DNA of 42,935 nt from an uncultured Lachnospiraceae bacterium (GCA_900549665.1 URPH01000024.1:1-42935), one strand, 5' to 3'; shown: positions 16,297 to 25,372, counted from the first letter of the stretch. A program made the numbers and translations. Notes: generated from the letters alone by a model not told the origin.

Positions 16297-18233
16297 TCAT
16301 CCTCTGTCAGAAATACAATCTCCGCATCATAGGTCAGCGGATTCCGCTGTCTGTAATCATACAGCGCAAACACTTCTTTATCCAGCTTCCGGTAAGTCGG
16401 CTCCTCCCCGAAAATATCATAAGAAAACGGCTCGATATGAAGCTGGCGCACCATCATCCGGGCATCACAGTCTTCATAATTTTTCAGCCGGTTGCTGCCA
16501 TCCTCCCGATGCTTTTCCTCCATGCGGTAAAAACGATTGACGCGTTCCTTGTATGCAGACAGATCTTTGGCAAAAGAGGGTCTGCTCTTTGCATTTTCCC
16601 TCAAATAGACATCCATGGTCAACAGTTCCACAACAATTTCCCGGTTGGCAAATTCTTCCGCAAACTGCAGCAGCACATCATACCGGTACATCCGGGACGG
16701 TGTATTTACAAAATAACCGTTTTTTTCATAAAACAGGGCAAGCGTCTCATACAGATCAAACGGATTGTCAAAAAAACGTTCAAGATACGGAATGGTATAA
16801 GTAAACTGATTGCTGTTGTAATAGATCTCGACCATTTCCTCAACCTGCTTTAAGCGGCAGATCTCCTCATAGCTGATCCACTTTGTGCTGAGAACCTCAT
16901 ACGGAGGATAGGATGTATACAAAAGGTCATACTGCTTCTCTGCCTCTTTCATATAGGAACCACTGAGCACCTTCAAAAAACCAAGCTGCAGCTGCTCAGG
17001 CTTCATCCGGTATACATCATCAAAGGAATGCCTGAAGCTTTCATAATCCTCATAAGGCAGTCCGGCGATCAGATCCAGATGGATATGGATATTGTGTCCG
17101 CTATGCAGTCTTTCGACAATCTTTTTCAGTTTCCCGATATCCATGACACGACGGATCTCCTGCAGCGTTTTTTCATTGGTCGTCTGCACACCGATCTCCA
17201 TCTGGACGGCTCCCGGTCTCAGGGAATTTAAAAGCTCCAGTTCCCGGTCGGTCAGAAGGTCGGCTCCGATCTCAAAGTGAAAATTGGTAATTCCGTTATC
17301 ATGCTCTTTGATATAGCTCCAGATCTCCCATGCATGCTCATGATTGCAGTTGAAGGTCCGGTCGATAAATTTGACCTGCGGCACCTTTTCATCCAGAAAA
17401 TACTGCAATTCTTTTTTGACAAGACCGATGTCCCGAAGGCGTACTTTTTTGTCGATGGAGGAAAGGCAGTAGCTGCATCGAAACGGACAGCCGCGCGAGG
17501 TTTCATAATAAATGATCTTATGCTCAAACTGCTTGAGATCCTGATATAAAAAAGGAAGCTCACTAAGATCGGTCAGCTCACGTTCCGGGGTAAATATCAC
17601 TTTATGATCTTTCCTCAGACACAATCCATGGATAGTATATATGGAATCATCCGCATCATTCTGCTGTGTATTATCCCATCGTGCATAGCCCTGTCGTATA
17701 TCAGCCTGTACTGTATTATCCTGCCGTGTATCAGTCTGTGACATGTCATCCTGACACACATCATTCTGTCGTGCACAATTCTGCAACGTATCATCCTGTC
17801 GTATACCGTCGGCTATACAATCTTTTTGATCTCGATCCAGATAATACGTCAGCAGTTCCAAAAAGGTCTGCTCTCCCTCTCCCACAATAACCCCGGTTAG
17901 CTCCGGATAACTTTCCACCAGCTCCTTTGCACGATAAGAAGCCTCCGGCCCGCCAAGCCAGATAGGCACCCCGGGCATGATCTTGTGAATTTCCCTTACA
18001 AGCTCCAAAATCTGTGTCACATTCCAGATATACAGGGAAAATCCGAGTACATCCGGCTTTTGTCTGTAAATCTGTCCTAAGATCTCATCCATACGGTTAT
18101 TGATGGTATATTCGCAAAGATCGATATGCTCTGCATAATCCGGTCTGTGATAAAGTGCATAAGAACGCAGGCTGTACAGGGCCGGGTTGGTGTGGATATA
18201 TTTGGAATTTAATGCTGTCAGCAGAAATTTCAT
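16290..18233 (-). CDS. B12-binding-domain radical SAM protein (DUF4080 type)
   Basis: 647 residues from the ATG at 18233, which has AAAGGACAGG upstream; the open frame further upstream lacks a good site. The N-terminal cobalamin-binding-like domain (about 1-140) begins MKFLLTALNSKYIHTN. A 50-residue pentapeptide-repeat insert follows, then the radical SAM domain with SRGCPFRCSYCLSS (CxxxCxxC), and a C-terminal region typical of DUF4080 proteins. The reaction is unknown. The stop codon lies within the dispersed 24-bp repeat, so the last residues may be acquired. Confidence 0.88.
   Translation of the reverse strand: MKFLLTALNSKYIHTNPALYSLRSYALYHRPDYAEHIDLCEYTINNRMDEILGQIYRQKPDVLGFSLYIWNVTQILELVREIHKIMPGVPIWLGGPEASYRAKELVESYPELTGVIVGEGEQTFLELLTYYLDRDQKDCIADGIRQDDTLQNCARQNDVCQDDMSQTDTRQDNTVQADIRQGYARWDNTQQNDADDSIYTIHGLCLRKDHKVIFTPERELTDLSELPFLYQDLKQFEHKIIYYETSRGCPFRCSYCLSSIDKKVRLRDIGLVKKELQYFLDEKVPQVKFIDRTFNCNHEHAWEIWSYIKEHDNGITNFHFEIGADLLTDRELELLNSLRPGAVQMEIGVQTTNEKTLQEIRRVMDIGKLKKIVERLHSGHNIHIHLDLIAGLPYEDYESFRHSFDDVYRMKPEQLQLGFLKVLSGSYMKEAEKQYDLLYTSYPPYEVLSTKWISYEEICRLKQVEEMVEIYYNSNQFTYTIPYLERFFDNPFDLYETLALFYEKNGYFVNTPSRMYRYDVLLQFAEEFANREIVVELLTMDVYLRENAKSRPSFAKDLSAYKERVNRFYRMEEKHREDGSNRLKNYEDCDARMMVRQLHIEPFSYDIFGEEPTYRKLDKEVFALYDYRQRNPLTYDAEIVFLTEDEI
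17652..17801 (-). repeat. Ten in-frame 15-bp repeats coding pentapeptides
   Basis: Ten units of 15 bp with consensus near CGACAGGATGATACA encode pentapeptides of the form x-Q-x-D/N-x: RQDDT, LQNCA, RQNDV, CQDDM, SQTDT, RQDNT, VQADI, RQGYA, RWDNT, QQNDA. They sit between the cobalamin-like domain and the radical SAM domain of the host gene and keep its frame. Confidence 0.9.
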
Positions 18234-18366
18234 CGGTAAACCTGTCCTTTTTTGTGATTCTCTGAGTAAAATACAGACATATGCCCAAATAAATACTACA
18301 TACGCTGTCAAACATGTTCAGTATAACATATTTCCCAGTCAATCTGTAGATTTTCATGATAATAGA

Positions 18367-18396
18367 TTGACTCAAAGGACACTCTCAAATTATAAT
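18367..18396 (+). promoter_or_regulatory. Promoter upstream of the HD-GYP gene
   Basis: TTGACT (18367-18372) and TATAAT (18391-18396) are separated by 18 bp. Transcription would begin near 18403, which leaves a leader of about 160 nt before the ATG at 18563. Confidence 0.6.
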
Positions 18397-18402
18397 GTAA
18401 GT

Positions 18403-18562
18403 AACTTAAATGTCGCATACAGGAAGCCCGGTGCATTGGGGTATACACATGGCGGACTGCTTCCAGATCCAATCTACATATTCGATGTATATTATACTAT
18501 CCGGATAGCTTACATTATCTGGATATTTAATTTTTAATCGGCAATAGAAACGGGGGATTTCT
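18403..18562 (+). promoter_or_regulatory. Long 5' leader of the HD-GYP mRNA, possibly structured
   Basis: The leader contains GGAAGC and GCTTCC (18422-18463) as a possible stem around a GC-richer loop, then two near-identical palindromes. It matches no c-di-GMP riboswitch that I can recognise. The rest of the 329-bp divergent gap (18234-18366) shows nothing clear. Confidence 0.35.
18498..18525. promoter_or_regulatory. Paired palindromes TATCCGGATA and TATCTGGATA
   Basis: Two 10-bp sites at 18498-18507 and 18516-18525 start 18 bp apart. The first is a perfect palindrome and the second differs by one base. The pair lies 38 bp before the HD-GYP start and could be an operator for a dimeric regulator. 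Confidence 0.4.
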
Positions 18563-19657
18563 ATGAAGAAGGTATTATTATCTGACTTAAAAAGCGGAAT
18601 GATCACAGCTGAGGATGTCTATTCCATTGACGGCCAGCTGATTGTTCCCCAAAATATCGCGCTTACCGAAAATCTCATTGCGCGTATTTTTTCTTTTGAC
18701 ATTTTTTCCATCAAAGTTCAGGATGAGGTTTTGTCCGTCGCTCCCATCGATACCGCTTCGGCTTCTCCCGATCCCGAGCAGGATTCTTATGTGGAAAAGC
18801 TCAGGAATTCTCCGGAGTTTCAGGCTTTCAAAGAAGAATTCAAAGAAAACGTCGGCAAGCTTCAGTTTGCGTTTAATTCCCTGATCGAAAAGAATACCGA
18901 ATTTGATCCCGGCACGATCTTAGAGGATACGTTGGAGATGATCAGCCATCGCAGCATGCCATCCAGCATCATGGATGTACTGCTCAATATGCAGGAGTAT
19001 GACGACTGCACCTATGCCCATTCACTCAACGTTGCCATGATCTGCAATATTTTTGCAGGCTGGCTCCATTTTTCTCCACAGGATCGGGAAATTGCTACGG
19101 CATGCGGTCTTTTCCATGATATCGGCAAATTAAAAATGCCGCCTGAGATCATCAAAAAGCCCGGCAGACTGACTCCCGATGAGTTTAAGATCATCAAGAC
19201 CCATCCTTTGGAATCCTACAAGATGATTTCCCGGTTCCAGTTACCCGATGAGGTCAAAAATGCCGCCCTGATGCACCATGAACGATGTGACGGCTCCGGA
19301 TATCCCTACGGATTTACCGGCGACAAGATCACCCGCTTTTCCAAGCTGGTTGCCATCGCCGATGTATATGAGGCAATGACCAGTCCGCGCGTATACCGCG
19401 GCGCCATGTGTCCCTTCAAGGTCATTACACACTTTGAAAATGACGGTCTCCAAAAATATGATCCCGGATTTTTATTAACTTTTCTTGAAAATGTAGTTAA
19501 TACTTTCTTAAACCAAAAGGTACGTCTGAGCAACGGATTAGAGGGCACGATCATCTTTGTCAATCCTGTGGCTCTGTCCAAACCGGTAGTGCATATCGGT
19601 GAAAAATTCGTAGATCTGCAGGCTGTACACGATGTTGACATCGCTGCCATCATCTGA
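18563..19657 (+). CDS. HD-GYP domain protein, probable c-di-GMP phosphodiesterase
   Basis: 364 residues. A DUF3391-like N-terminal part (about 1-110, LLSDLKSGMITAEDVYS) precedes the HD-GYP domain: HSLNVA, FHDIGKLKMPPEIIKKPG (HD near 184), THPLESYKM, HHERCDGSGYPYGF and IADVYEAMTS. All metal-binding residues and the GYP motif are present, so it is predicted to hydrolyse c-di-GMP or a related dinucleotide. It has a GGGGG-type site before the ATG and its own promoter, and it ends at a strong terminator. Confidence 0.92.
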   Translation: MKKVLLSDLKSGMITAEDVYSIDGQLIVPQNIALTENLIARIFSFDIFSIKVQDEVLSVAPIDTASASPDPEQDSYVEKLRNSPEFQAFKEEFKENVGKLQFAFNSLIEKNTEFDPGTILEDTLEMISHRSMPSSIMDVLLNMQEYDDCTYAHSLNVAMICNIFAGWLHFSPQDREIATACGLFHDIGKLKMPPEIIKKPGRLTPDEFKIIKTHPLESYKMISRFQLPDEVKNAALMHHERCDGSGYPYGFTGDKITRFSKLVAIADVYEAMTSPRVYRGAMCPFKVITHFENDGLQKYDPGFLLTFLENVVNTFLNQKVRLSNGLEGTIIFVNPVALSKPVVHIGEKFVDLQAVHDVDIAAII

Positions 19658-19700
19658 TTTTGCCAACCGGATACCATCTGTTTTAATTTTTAAGATTTTC

Positions 19701-19746
19701 AAAAGCTTTTACAGAATAAAATTCCTTATTTCTGTAAAAGCTTTTT
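19701..19746 (+). terminator. Rho-independent terminator after the HD-GYP gene
   Basis: AAAAGCTTTTACAGAA (19701-19716) and TTCTGTAAAAGCTTTT (19730-19745) form a 16-bp stem ending in a T-rich tail. Confidence 0.85.
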
Positions 19747-19764
19747 ATGTAGAATATTACCCGG

Positions 19765-19793
19765 TTGATTCCATATTGACAATCCGATATAAT
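19765..19793 (+). promoter_or_regulatory. Promoter of the HD protein / PF06541 pair
   Basis: TTGATT (19765-19770) and TATAAT (19788-19793) are separated by 17 bp, 36 bp before the ATG at 19829. Confidence 0.65.
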
Positions 19794-19828
19794 TTAACAT
19801 ATTGATATCAGGCAGCAAGGAGAATGGT

Positions 19829-20299
19829 ATGAATCTTCATAAAAAAAAGCTGGATCATAAAGAACTTGACAAATTTTTTCTCATACTTCGGGATATCGCA
19901 TCCAATTCCCGCTTCCCTGAATGCGAAAATTTTATACAGCACGGAAATACAACTGTGAAAAAACATTGTATCCGCGTTGCGGCAACAGCTTATTTTATCG
20001 CACTCAAGCTGGGGATCCGCGTCAATGAAAGGGAACTGATCCGCGGTGCACTGCTTCATGATTATTTTATGTATGACTGGCATAACAGACATTTTCACAA
20101 TGGCATGCATGGCTTTACCCATCCCCGGACGGCTCTCAAAGAGGCTCTGAAGGATTTTACACTGTCCAGCCGTGAGCAGAATATGATCCTGCGTCATATG
20201 TTTCCGCTTACTCCCTGCCCACCAAAATATAGAGAAGGATGGATTCTTTGTCTCGCAGACAAAATCTGTGCGGCAAACGAAACAATTCGACGAAAATGA
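19829..20299 (+). CDS. HD-domain protein, small
   Basis: 156 residues from the ATG at 19829, which has AAGGAG well placed; an in-frame TTG at 19802 is rejected. HD-superfamily residues are visible: KHCIRVAATAYFIA, LLHDYFMYDWH, HGFTHPRTALKEA and a C-terminal LADKICAANETI, in the order expected for metal-dependent phosphohydrolases. The substrate is unknown. The end overlaps the next gene (ATGA), so the two are coupled. Confidence 0.82.
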   Translation: MNLHKKKLDHKELDKFFLILRDIASNSRFPECENFIQHGNTTVKKHCIRVAATAYFIALKLGIRVNERELIRGALLHDYFMYDWHNRHFHNGMHGFTHPRTALKEALKDFTLSSREQNMILRHMFPLTPCPPKYREGWILCLADKICAANETIRRK

Positions 20300-21096
20300 T
20301 AGAATTTTTTTCCAATTTCCAATTAATACATCTGGATCTGGCCTCGTTGATCTGCGTGATGATGTGGTACAGCTTCTTGGGATGGTTTTATGAATCAACG
20401 ATATATTCACTCTGTGAACAGGGTATTTTTATGAACCGTGGCTATTTTATCGGTCCGTACTGTCCTATCTACGGCGTAGCCTGTGTCATGAATCTGTACC
20501 TGCTTGAGGGTATTACAAGCAGCTTTCGCATCATCCTGCTATCTGCCCTTACGATCTGTGCCATCGAATACATTACCTCATACATACTTGAAAAATTATT
20601 CGGCACCAGATACTGGGACTACAGCTATTATCCCCTTAATATCAACGGACGCATCAGTGTTGTATCCGGATTGTTTTTCGGAATCGTATCCCTGATTTTG
20701 ATCAAATGGCTTCATCCGTTTACTTTACATATGCTTTCCCATATTTCCATGCGCTCACGCATTTTTGCAGCAATCGGGTTTACGCTGATTTTTATTTTTG
20801 ATGCTGTATTTACGGTTGTGAGTATGTGCAACCTCAATAAAAAATGCAAGGAATTGTATGATGCCTGGGATGAATATGTGGAAAACGGTCTGGATATTCT
20901 CAATACCAAAAAAGACAATCTGAACCGCTTTACAATCGTACGCAAAGGCAAAAATGTCGTTGTAAAACTGAAAGACGTAAATAAGACCTTCCTTGAACTG
21001 GAAACACGTTATTTTAAAGTATTTCCCAATCTTAAACACACCAAATACGGTGTAGTTATTGACAAATTAAAAGAAACCATCCGCCGCAACCGGTAA
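20296..21096 (+). CDS. Membrane protein, putative ABC-transporter type (PF06541-like)
   Basis: 266 residues from the ATG at 20296, which overlaps the previous stop. About five hydrophobic segments occupy the first 180 residues, with MMWYSFLGWFYESTIYS and FMNRGYFIGPYCPIYGVA, motifs I associate with the family annotated as putative ABC transporter permease (CmpB type). The C-terminal 80 residues are charged and cytoplasmic. No ATPase gene is adjacent. The function is unknown. Confidence 0.8.
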   Translation: MIEFFSNFQLIHLDLASLICVMMWYSFLGWFYESTIYSLCEQGIFMNRGYFIGPYCPIYGVACVMNLYLLEGITSSFRIILLSALTICAIEYITSYILEKLFGTRYWDYSYYPLNINGRISVVSGLFFGIVSLILIKWLHPFTLHMLSHISMRSRIFAAIGFTLIFIFDAVFTVVSMCNLNKKCKELYDAWDEYVENGLDILNTKKDNLNRFTIVRKGKNVVVKLKDVNKTFLELETRYFKVFPNLKHTKYGVVIDKLKETIRRNR

Positions 21097-21107
21097 TGGT
21101 TTCTTTT
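21069..21107. terminator. Bidirectional terminator between the PF06541 gene and fabT
   Basis: AAAAGAAACCAT (21069-21080) pairs with ATGGTTTCTTTT (21096-21107), a 12-bp stem. T-runs follow on plus (TTCTTTTTC) and on minus (TTTTAATTT). It serves the two convergent units and overlaps the last codons of the plus-strand gene. Confidence 0.75.
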
Positions 21108-21126
21108 TCTGCCGAAAATCAGTAAT

Positions 21127-21570
21127 CTATGACCAGCTTTCGAAAAAAGCATCCAGCTTCTGCAGGCAGGTGATCAGACTGACGGTTTCATCTTCATTAA
21201 GACCGGAAACAGCAGCCTTGATCATTCCTTTATGAAAATCCCTGTGATGAAAAAATGCTTTTCGTCCCTTTTCCGTCAATTCCACCAGTACAACTCTCCG
21301 GTCTTCTTTGCTGCGTGTCCGGGACAGATATCCCTTTTTTTCCAGATTATTCATATTGACAGTCAATGTTCCGACCGTCACGCCCAGGGACCGGGCTATC
21401 GTTGAAACACTTTTGGGCTCCTGGATCCCGACCGCTTCAATAATATGCATGTCATTATTACTGATGTCCTTAAATTTCTCGGTAATGATCGCCTTTCCCT
21501 CTGCTGTCATAACATGATTGAAAAGTCGTACCAGTAATTCATTTAATTGTGTACTGCTTTGTCTGCTCAT
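21127..21570 (-). CDS. fabT: MarR-family repressor FabT
   Basis: 147-residue winged-helix regulator. The DNA-binding part has VSTIARSLGVTVGTLTVNM and the wing RTRSKEDRRVVLVELTEKG. The assignment to FabT rests on three points: the family, its place as last gene of the fatty-acid operon, and FabT-type TTTGATTATCAAA palindromes at the operon promoter. FabT represses fatty-acid synthesis genes, and in streptococci acyl-ACP is the corepressor. Streptococcal fabT lies near the front of the operon; here it lies at the end, 13 bp after fabH. Confidence 0.85.
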   Translation of the reverse strand: MSRQSSTQLNELLVRLFNHVMTAEGKAIITEKFKDISNNDMHIIEAVGIQEPKSVSTIARSLGVTVGTLTVNMNNLEKKGYLSRTRSKEDRRVVLVELTEKGRKAFFHHRDFHKGMIKAAVSGLNEDETVSLITCLQKLDAFFESWS

Positions 21571-21583
21571 TTATCCACCTGCC

Positions 21584-22537
21584 TTACCAGGTTACAACAC
21601 AGGCACCGTACGTCAGTCCGGCTCCAAAACCTGATAATACTATTTTTTGTCCTCTGTGCAGCTTTCCGTTTTTGTTTAGTTCATCCAACAGCACCGGTAT
21701 TGCCGCAGATGACATATTGCCAACACGGTCAACATTGGCCGGGATTTTGTCCATCCCAATATTCAGCCGCCTGCCAATTGCCTCCAGAATGCGCATATTG
21801 GCCTGATGAAGGACAAACAGATCTATATCCTGCACGGTAAGTCCTGCTTTTTTTACAGCCTCCTCTATACAGGCCGGTACCTGGCGGGTCGCAAATTTGT
21901 ATACTTCCCTTCCGTCCATCCGGATAAAGATATCCTCTTTTTCATCCAGTGCCCGTTCTCTGCAGCTCAGCACCTGTCCCTTCGCACCATTGCTTCCCTG
22001 CACGATACTCTGTATCCCGGATGTTCCATCCTCACAGGCCTCCACGTATACAGCACCGGCGCCGTCTCCAAACAGCACGCAGGTTGTGCGATCCTCCCAG
22101 TCCACCAGCTTGGAAAGCACCTCACCTCCCACAACCAGTGCATTGCGGTAAATCCCGCAGCTGATATATGCATAAGCCGTATCCAGTGCAAACAAAAAAC
22201 CGCTGCAGGCAGCATTTATATCAAACGCCGTCGCCTTCTCAGCACCCAGAATGCTCTGTACCTGACAGGCACAATTTGGAAGAAGAAACTCCGGTGAACA
22301 GGTTGCCACCAGGATCAGGTCAATATCTTCCACTTCTTTTTTAGCACATTTTAATGCTTCTCTGCAAGCTTTTGCAGACAAAGAAGCCACGGTATCCCTG
22401 TCTGATATATGTCTCGTCCGGATCCCTGTTCTTTCCCTGATCCAGGCATCCGTAGTATCAACCATAGCTTCTATATCCTGATTGGTTCTGATCTGTCCTG
22501 CCAGAGCGCTCCCGGTTCCGACTATCTTTATGTTCAT
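21584..22537 (-). CDS. fabH: 3-oxoacyl-ACP synthase III
   Basis: 317 residues. It condenses acetyl-CoA or a branched primer with malonyl-ACP to start a chain. The catalytic triad is present: Cys in AFDINAACSGFLFALD, His in LFVLHQANMRI, Asn in VDRVGNMSSAAIP. It overlaps the preceding flavoprotein gene by four bases and precedes fabT. No start of its own outside the operon is seen. Confidence 0.95.
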   Translation of the reverse strand: MNIKIVGTGSALAGQIRTNQDIEAMVDTTDAWIRERTGIRTRHISDRDTVASLSAKACREALKCAKKEVEDIDLILVATCSPEFLLPNCACQVQSILGAEKATAFDINAACSGFLFALDTAYAYISCGIYRNALVVGGEVLSKLVDWEDRTTCVLFGDGAGAVYVEACEDGTSGIQSIVQGSNGAKGQVLSCRERALDEKEDIFIRMDGREVYKFATRQVPACIEEAVKKAGLTVQDIDLFVLHQANMRILEAIGRRLNIGMDKIPANVDRVGNMSSAAIPVLLDELNKNGKLHRGQKIVLSGFGAGLTYGACVVTW

Positions 22538-23559
22538 ACTCTGAATTCCTCCATGATATCACTGACATGTTCAAGCTTTGTAGCTCTGTACGCATTGCTT
22601 CCGCAAAAAAGAAGCCCTTCGTCAACATTTCCGGTCACTGCCTGAATCAACGCCTGCGTAATGCAATAGGGTGTCGTTGCCGGATCACAGGTTGTAATAC
22701 ACTGCCTGCATCCCTTCATAAAACGCTCTCCCTGTCTGACTCTCTCCAGAAACCGGTTATTGATCGCCCTTCCGGGCATACCGACCGGACTGTCTACAAT
22801 GACTATATCATCCTTTTGGGCATTTATATAGGCTTGTTTGTAGCGGATATCCGCATCACATTCATATGTGGTGACAAAACGTGTTGCCATTTGTACACCG
22901 CTGGCTCCCATTTCCAGATAATGCAGCATATCCTCTCTTTTATATACGCCACCTGCCATCACGACCGGTATATCCGTTTTTTTTGTTAATTCCAATATTT
23001 CCTGCAGCTGACCGTCAAAGGACTTACTTTTATATTCCTCCAGCTCTTCCCGGTCAAACCCCAGATGTCCGCCGGCCATCGGTCCTTCAACAACAACAAG
23101 ATCCGGTGTTTTCCCATAATGCTTTTTCCAATATTGCAGGATAACCCGGAGAGCCCGTCTGCCGGATACGATCGGTGCTAAAAGCACCGGTTTATCACCA
23201 ACAACCCGGGGAAGATCCATCGGAAGGCCGGCACCGGATATAATGATATCTGCTCCCGCATCCACCGCCGCTTTTACATAATCCTCATATTGTCTGGTCA
23301 CCACCATAATATTAACGCCCACCAGGCCACGACCGCCGGCAATATCCTTAGCTTTCCGGATTTCTTCTTTTATGGCTTTCAGATTGCATGGTATGGGGTT
23401 TTTGTTAAAATCCGGACTGCAAAAGCCGATCTGGGCGGTCGATATGATCCCGATTCCTCCGCATGCGGCAACATGCCCTGCCAGACCGGACATACTGACT
23501 CCAACTCCCATTCCTCCCTGAATGACAGGTATTTCCAATTCCCTATTACCAATTTTCAT
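22534..23559 (-). CDS. FabK/nitronate monooxygenase-like flavoprotein (second copy)
   Basis: 341-residue FMN TIM barrel of the NPD/2-nitropropane dioxygenase family: VIQGGMGVGVS, VGVNIMVV, VVVEGPMAGGHLGF, VVMAGGVYKREDML and SGVQMATRF. The C-terminal part has a Cys cluster absent from ordinary FabK (CRQCITTCDPATTPYC). It sits inside the fatty-acid operon between accDA and fabH. It might be a second enoyl-ACP reductase, an isomerase-like enzyme for unsaturated chains, or a nitronate monooxygenase. The operon position suggests a lipid role; the sequence alone does not fix it. Confidence 0.85.
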   Translation of the reverse strand: MKIGNRELEIPVIQGGMGVGVSMSGLAGHVAACGGIGIISTAQIGFCSPDFNKNPIPCNLKAIKEEIRKAKDIAGGRGLVGVNIMVVTRQYEDYVKAAVDAGADIIISGAGLPMDLPRVVGDKPVLLAPIVSGRRALRVILQYWKKHYGKTPDLVVVEGPMAGGHLGFDREELEEYKSKSFDGQLQEILELTKKTDIPVVMAGGVYKREDMLHYLEMGASGVQMATRFVTTYECDADIRYKQAYINAQKDDIVIVDSPVGMPGRAINNRFLERVRQGERFMKGCRQCITTCDPATTPYCITQALIQAVTGNVDEGLLFCGSNAYRATKLEHVSDIMEEFRV

Positions 23560-23582
23560 ATATACACTCCAGCCTCCGGATA

Positions 23583-25358
23583 TCAGAATACGCGAAAACG
23601 GTTATACCTTTCCTGTGCAATTTCCTCTCCGGTTTTTCCGTCATATTTTTTCAAAAAATCTTTGATCTGCAGCTTCAGATATTCTCCGATTGCCTTTTCG
23701 GTCTTTGATGTCGCACCGCCAAACTCGGGGATGATCTTTTCGATAATTCCCAGCTTTTGCAAATCCTGCGCAGTTATATTCATAACCTCGCTTGCCTCCT
23801 CTGCCCGGTTGGCATCCTTCCATAAAATAGATGCAAAGCCCTCCGGTGAAAGAATGGAATAGGTTGCATTTTCAAGCATCCACACTTCGTTTCCGACCGC
23901 AGTACCAAGCGCACCTCCGCTTCCGCCCTCACCGATCAGGATGCAAAGCACGGGGACCTTGAGATCAGACATTTCCAGCAGATTTCTCGCAATCGCTTCT
24001 CCCTGTCCGCGCTCCTCAGCCTCCAGTCCGCAGAAAGCACCGGATGTATTGACAAAGCTGATAATCGGCCGGTTAAATTTTTCAGCCTGTTTCATCAGAC
24101 GCAGGGCCTTCCTGTACCCCTCGGGCATTGGCATACCAAAATTGCGCATCTGGCATTCCTGGATTGTTTTTCCCTTAACATCTGCGATTACCGTTACCGG
24201 CTGTCTGTCAAGGAACGCAATCCCGCCGATCAGTGCATGGTCATCTCCAAAGTACCTGTCTCCATGCGCCTCGACAAAATAATCAAAAATATACTGCATA
24301 TAATCCAGCGCGGAAGATCGTTCCATCTGCCTTACCGTACGTACCTTATCCCAGGCAGAGCGTGTATGCTCATAAAATACCTGTTCCTTTAAAATCTCGC
24401 TCAGCTGAAAAGGCGAACCGGAATTTTCAAAATCAGCCCAGGTATTTTTACCCTGTGACTGATGCGATCTGATAATATAGTACAACGTCTTTTTCAGATT
24501 TTTACGCTCCACAATACCATCCACAAAACCATGCTCCAGCAAAAATTCAGCCCGCTGGAAGCCCTCCGGAAGCTCCTGCCCGATGGTCTGCCTTATGACT
24601 CTGGGACCGGCAAATCCGATCAGTGCCCCCGGCTCTGCCATAATAATATCCCCAAGCATTGCAAAGCTGGCTGTGACACCTCCCGTTGTGGGATCCGTCA
24701 AAATCGTACTATATAAAAGCCCGGCTTTTCCATGATTTTTTATGGCAGCCGAGGTCTTTGCCATCTGCATAAGAGAAACTATTCCCTCCTGCATACGTGC
24801 CCCTCCGGAACAGCAAAACATAAATACCGGCAGCTTTTCTTCTGTTGCGCGCTCGATCGCTGCAGTGATTTTTTCTCCGTAGGCATGTCCCATGCTGGCC
24901 ATCATAAACCGCGCATCACAAATACCGATCACCGCGTTTTCTCCATAGATCCGGCATTTTCCGACCGTTACGCCTTCACTCAAACCGGTTTTTTCCCTTG
25001 CATTCTGCAATTTTTCTTCATAGCCCTCATACCCCAGCGGGTTACTTACCGGCTGATCTGCAAACCACTCTTCAAAGGTCTGCGGATCAGCCACCATACG
25101 AATCCGGTTTTTGGTGCTCACACGGAAATATCCACCACACTCATAACATACAAGCTTACGTTTTATTACGCGTTTTTTGTCCACCATTTTTCCGCATTTG
25201 GGACATTTTACCAGAGCAGGATCCTGCTTATGCGGATTTTCGGTTTCTTTTTTTGTAAACAGCTCCGCTGTCTTTAATTTCTGCTCTACTCTGTTGTATA
25301 GATTAACAGGTATCTGACGAATATGTTTTTGTCTCTTTTTCTGCCATGAAATGCTCAC
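23583..25358 (-). CDS. accDA: Acetyl-CoA carboxylase carboxyltransferase, AccD-AccA fusion
   Basis: 591 residues from a GTG at 25358 with AAGGAG about ten bases upstream. The beta half (AccD, about 1-300) has a zinc ribbon C-x2-C...C-x2-C (KCPKCGKMV, LVCYECGGY) and the crotonase-fold motif CSGGARMQEG. The alpha half (AccA, about 330-591) has DYFVEAHGDRYFGDDHAL, FVNTSGAFCGLEAEERGQ and IGEGGSGGALGTAVGN. The fused chain transfers carboxyl from biotin to acetyl-CoA to give malonyl-CoA. Genes for the biotin carrier (accB) and biotin carboxylase (accC) are not next to it, so they must be elsewhere. Confidence 0.95.
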   Translation of the reverse strand: MSISWQKKRQKHIRQIPVNLYNRVEQKLKTAELFTKKETENPHKQDPALVKCPKCGKMVDKKRVIKRKLVCYECGGYFRVSTKNRIRMVADPQTFEEWFADQPVSNPLGYEGYEEKLQNAREKTGLSEGVTVGKCRIYGENAVIGICDARFMMASMGHAYGEKITAAIERATEEKLPVFMFCCSGGARMQEGIVSLMQMAKTSAAIKNHGKAGLLYSTILTDPTTGGVTASFAMLGDIIMAEPGALIGFAGPRVIRQTIGQELPEGFQRAEFLLEHGFVDGIVERKNLKKTLYYIIRSHQSQGKNTWADFENSGSPFQLSEILKEQVFYEHTRSAWDKVRTVRQMERSSALDYMQYIFDYFVEAHGDRYFGDDHALIGGIAFLDRQPVTVIADVKGKTIQECQMRNFGMPMPEGYRKALRLMKQAEKFNRPIISFVNTSGAFCGLEAEERGQGEAIARNLLEMSDLKVPVLCILIGEGGSGGALGTAVGNEVWMLENATYSILSPEGFASILWKDANRAEEASEVMNITAQDLQKLGIIEKIIPEFGGATSKTEKAIGEYLKLQIKDFLKKYDGKTGEEIAQERYNRFRVF

Positions 25359-25372
25359 GTAACGCCATCTCC

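Noticed and set aside
18403..18562. c-di-GMP riboswitch before the HD-GYP gene
   Set aside because: The conserved GEMM-type core and its tetraloop receptor are not visible; only an unspecific stem is.
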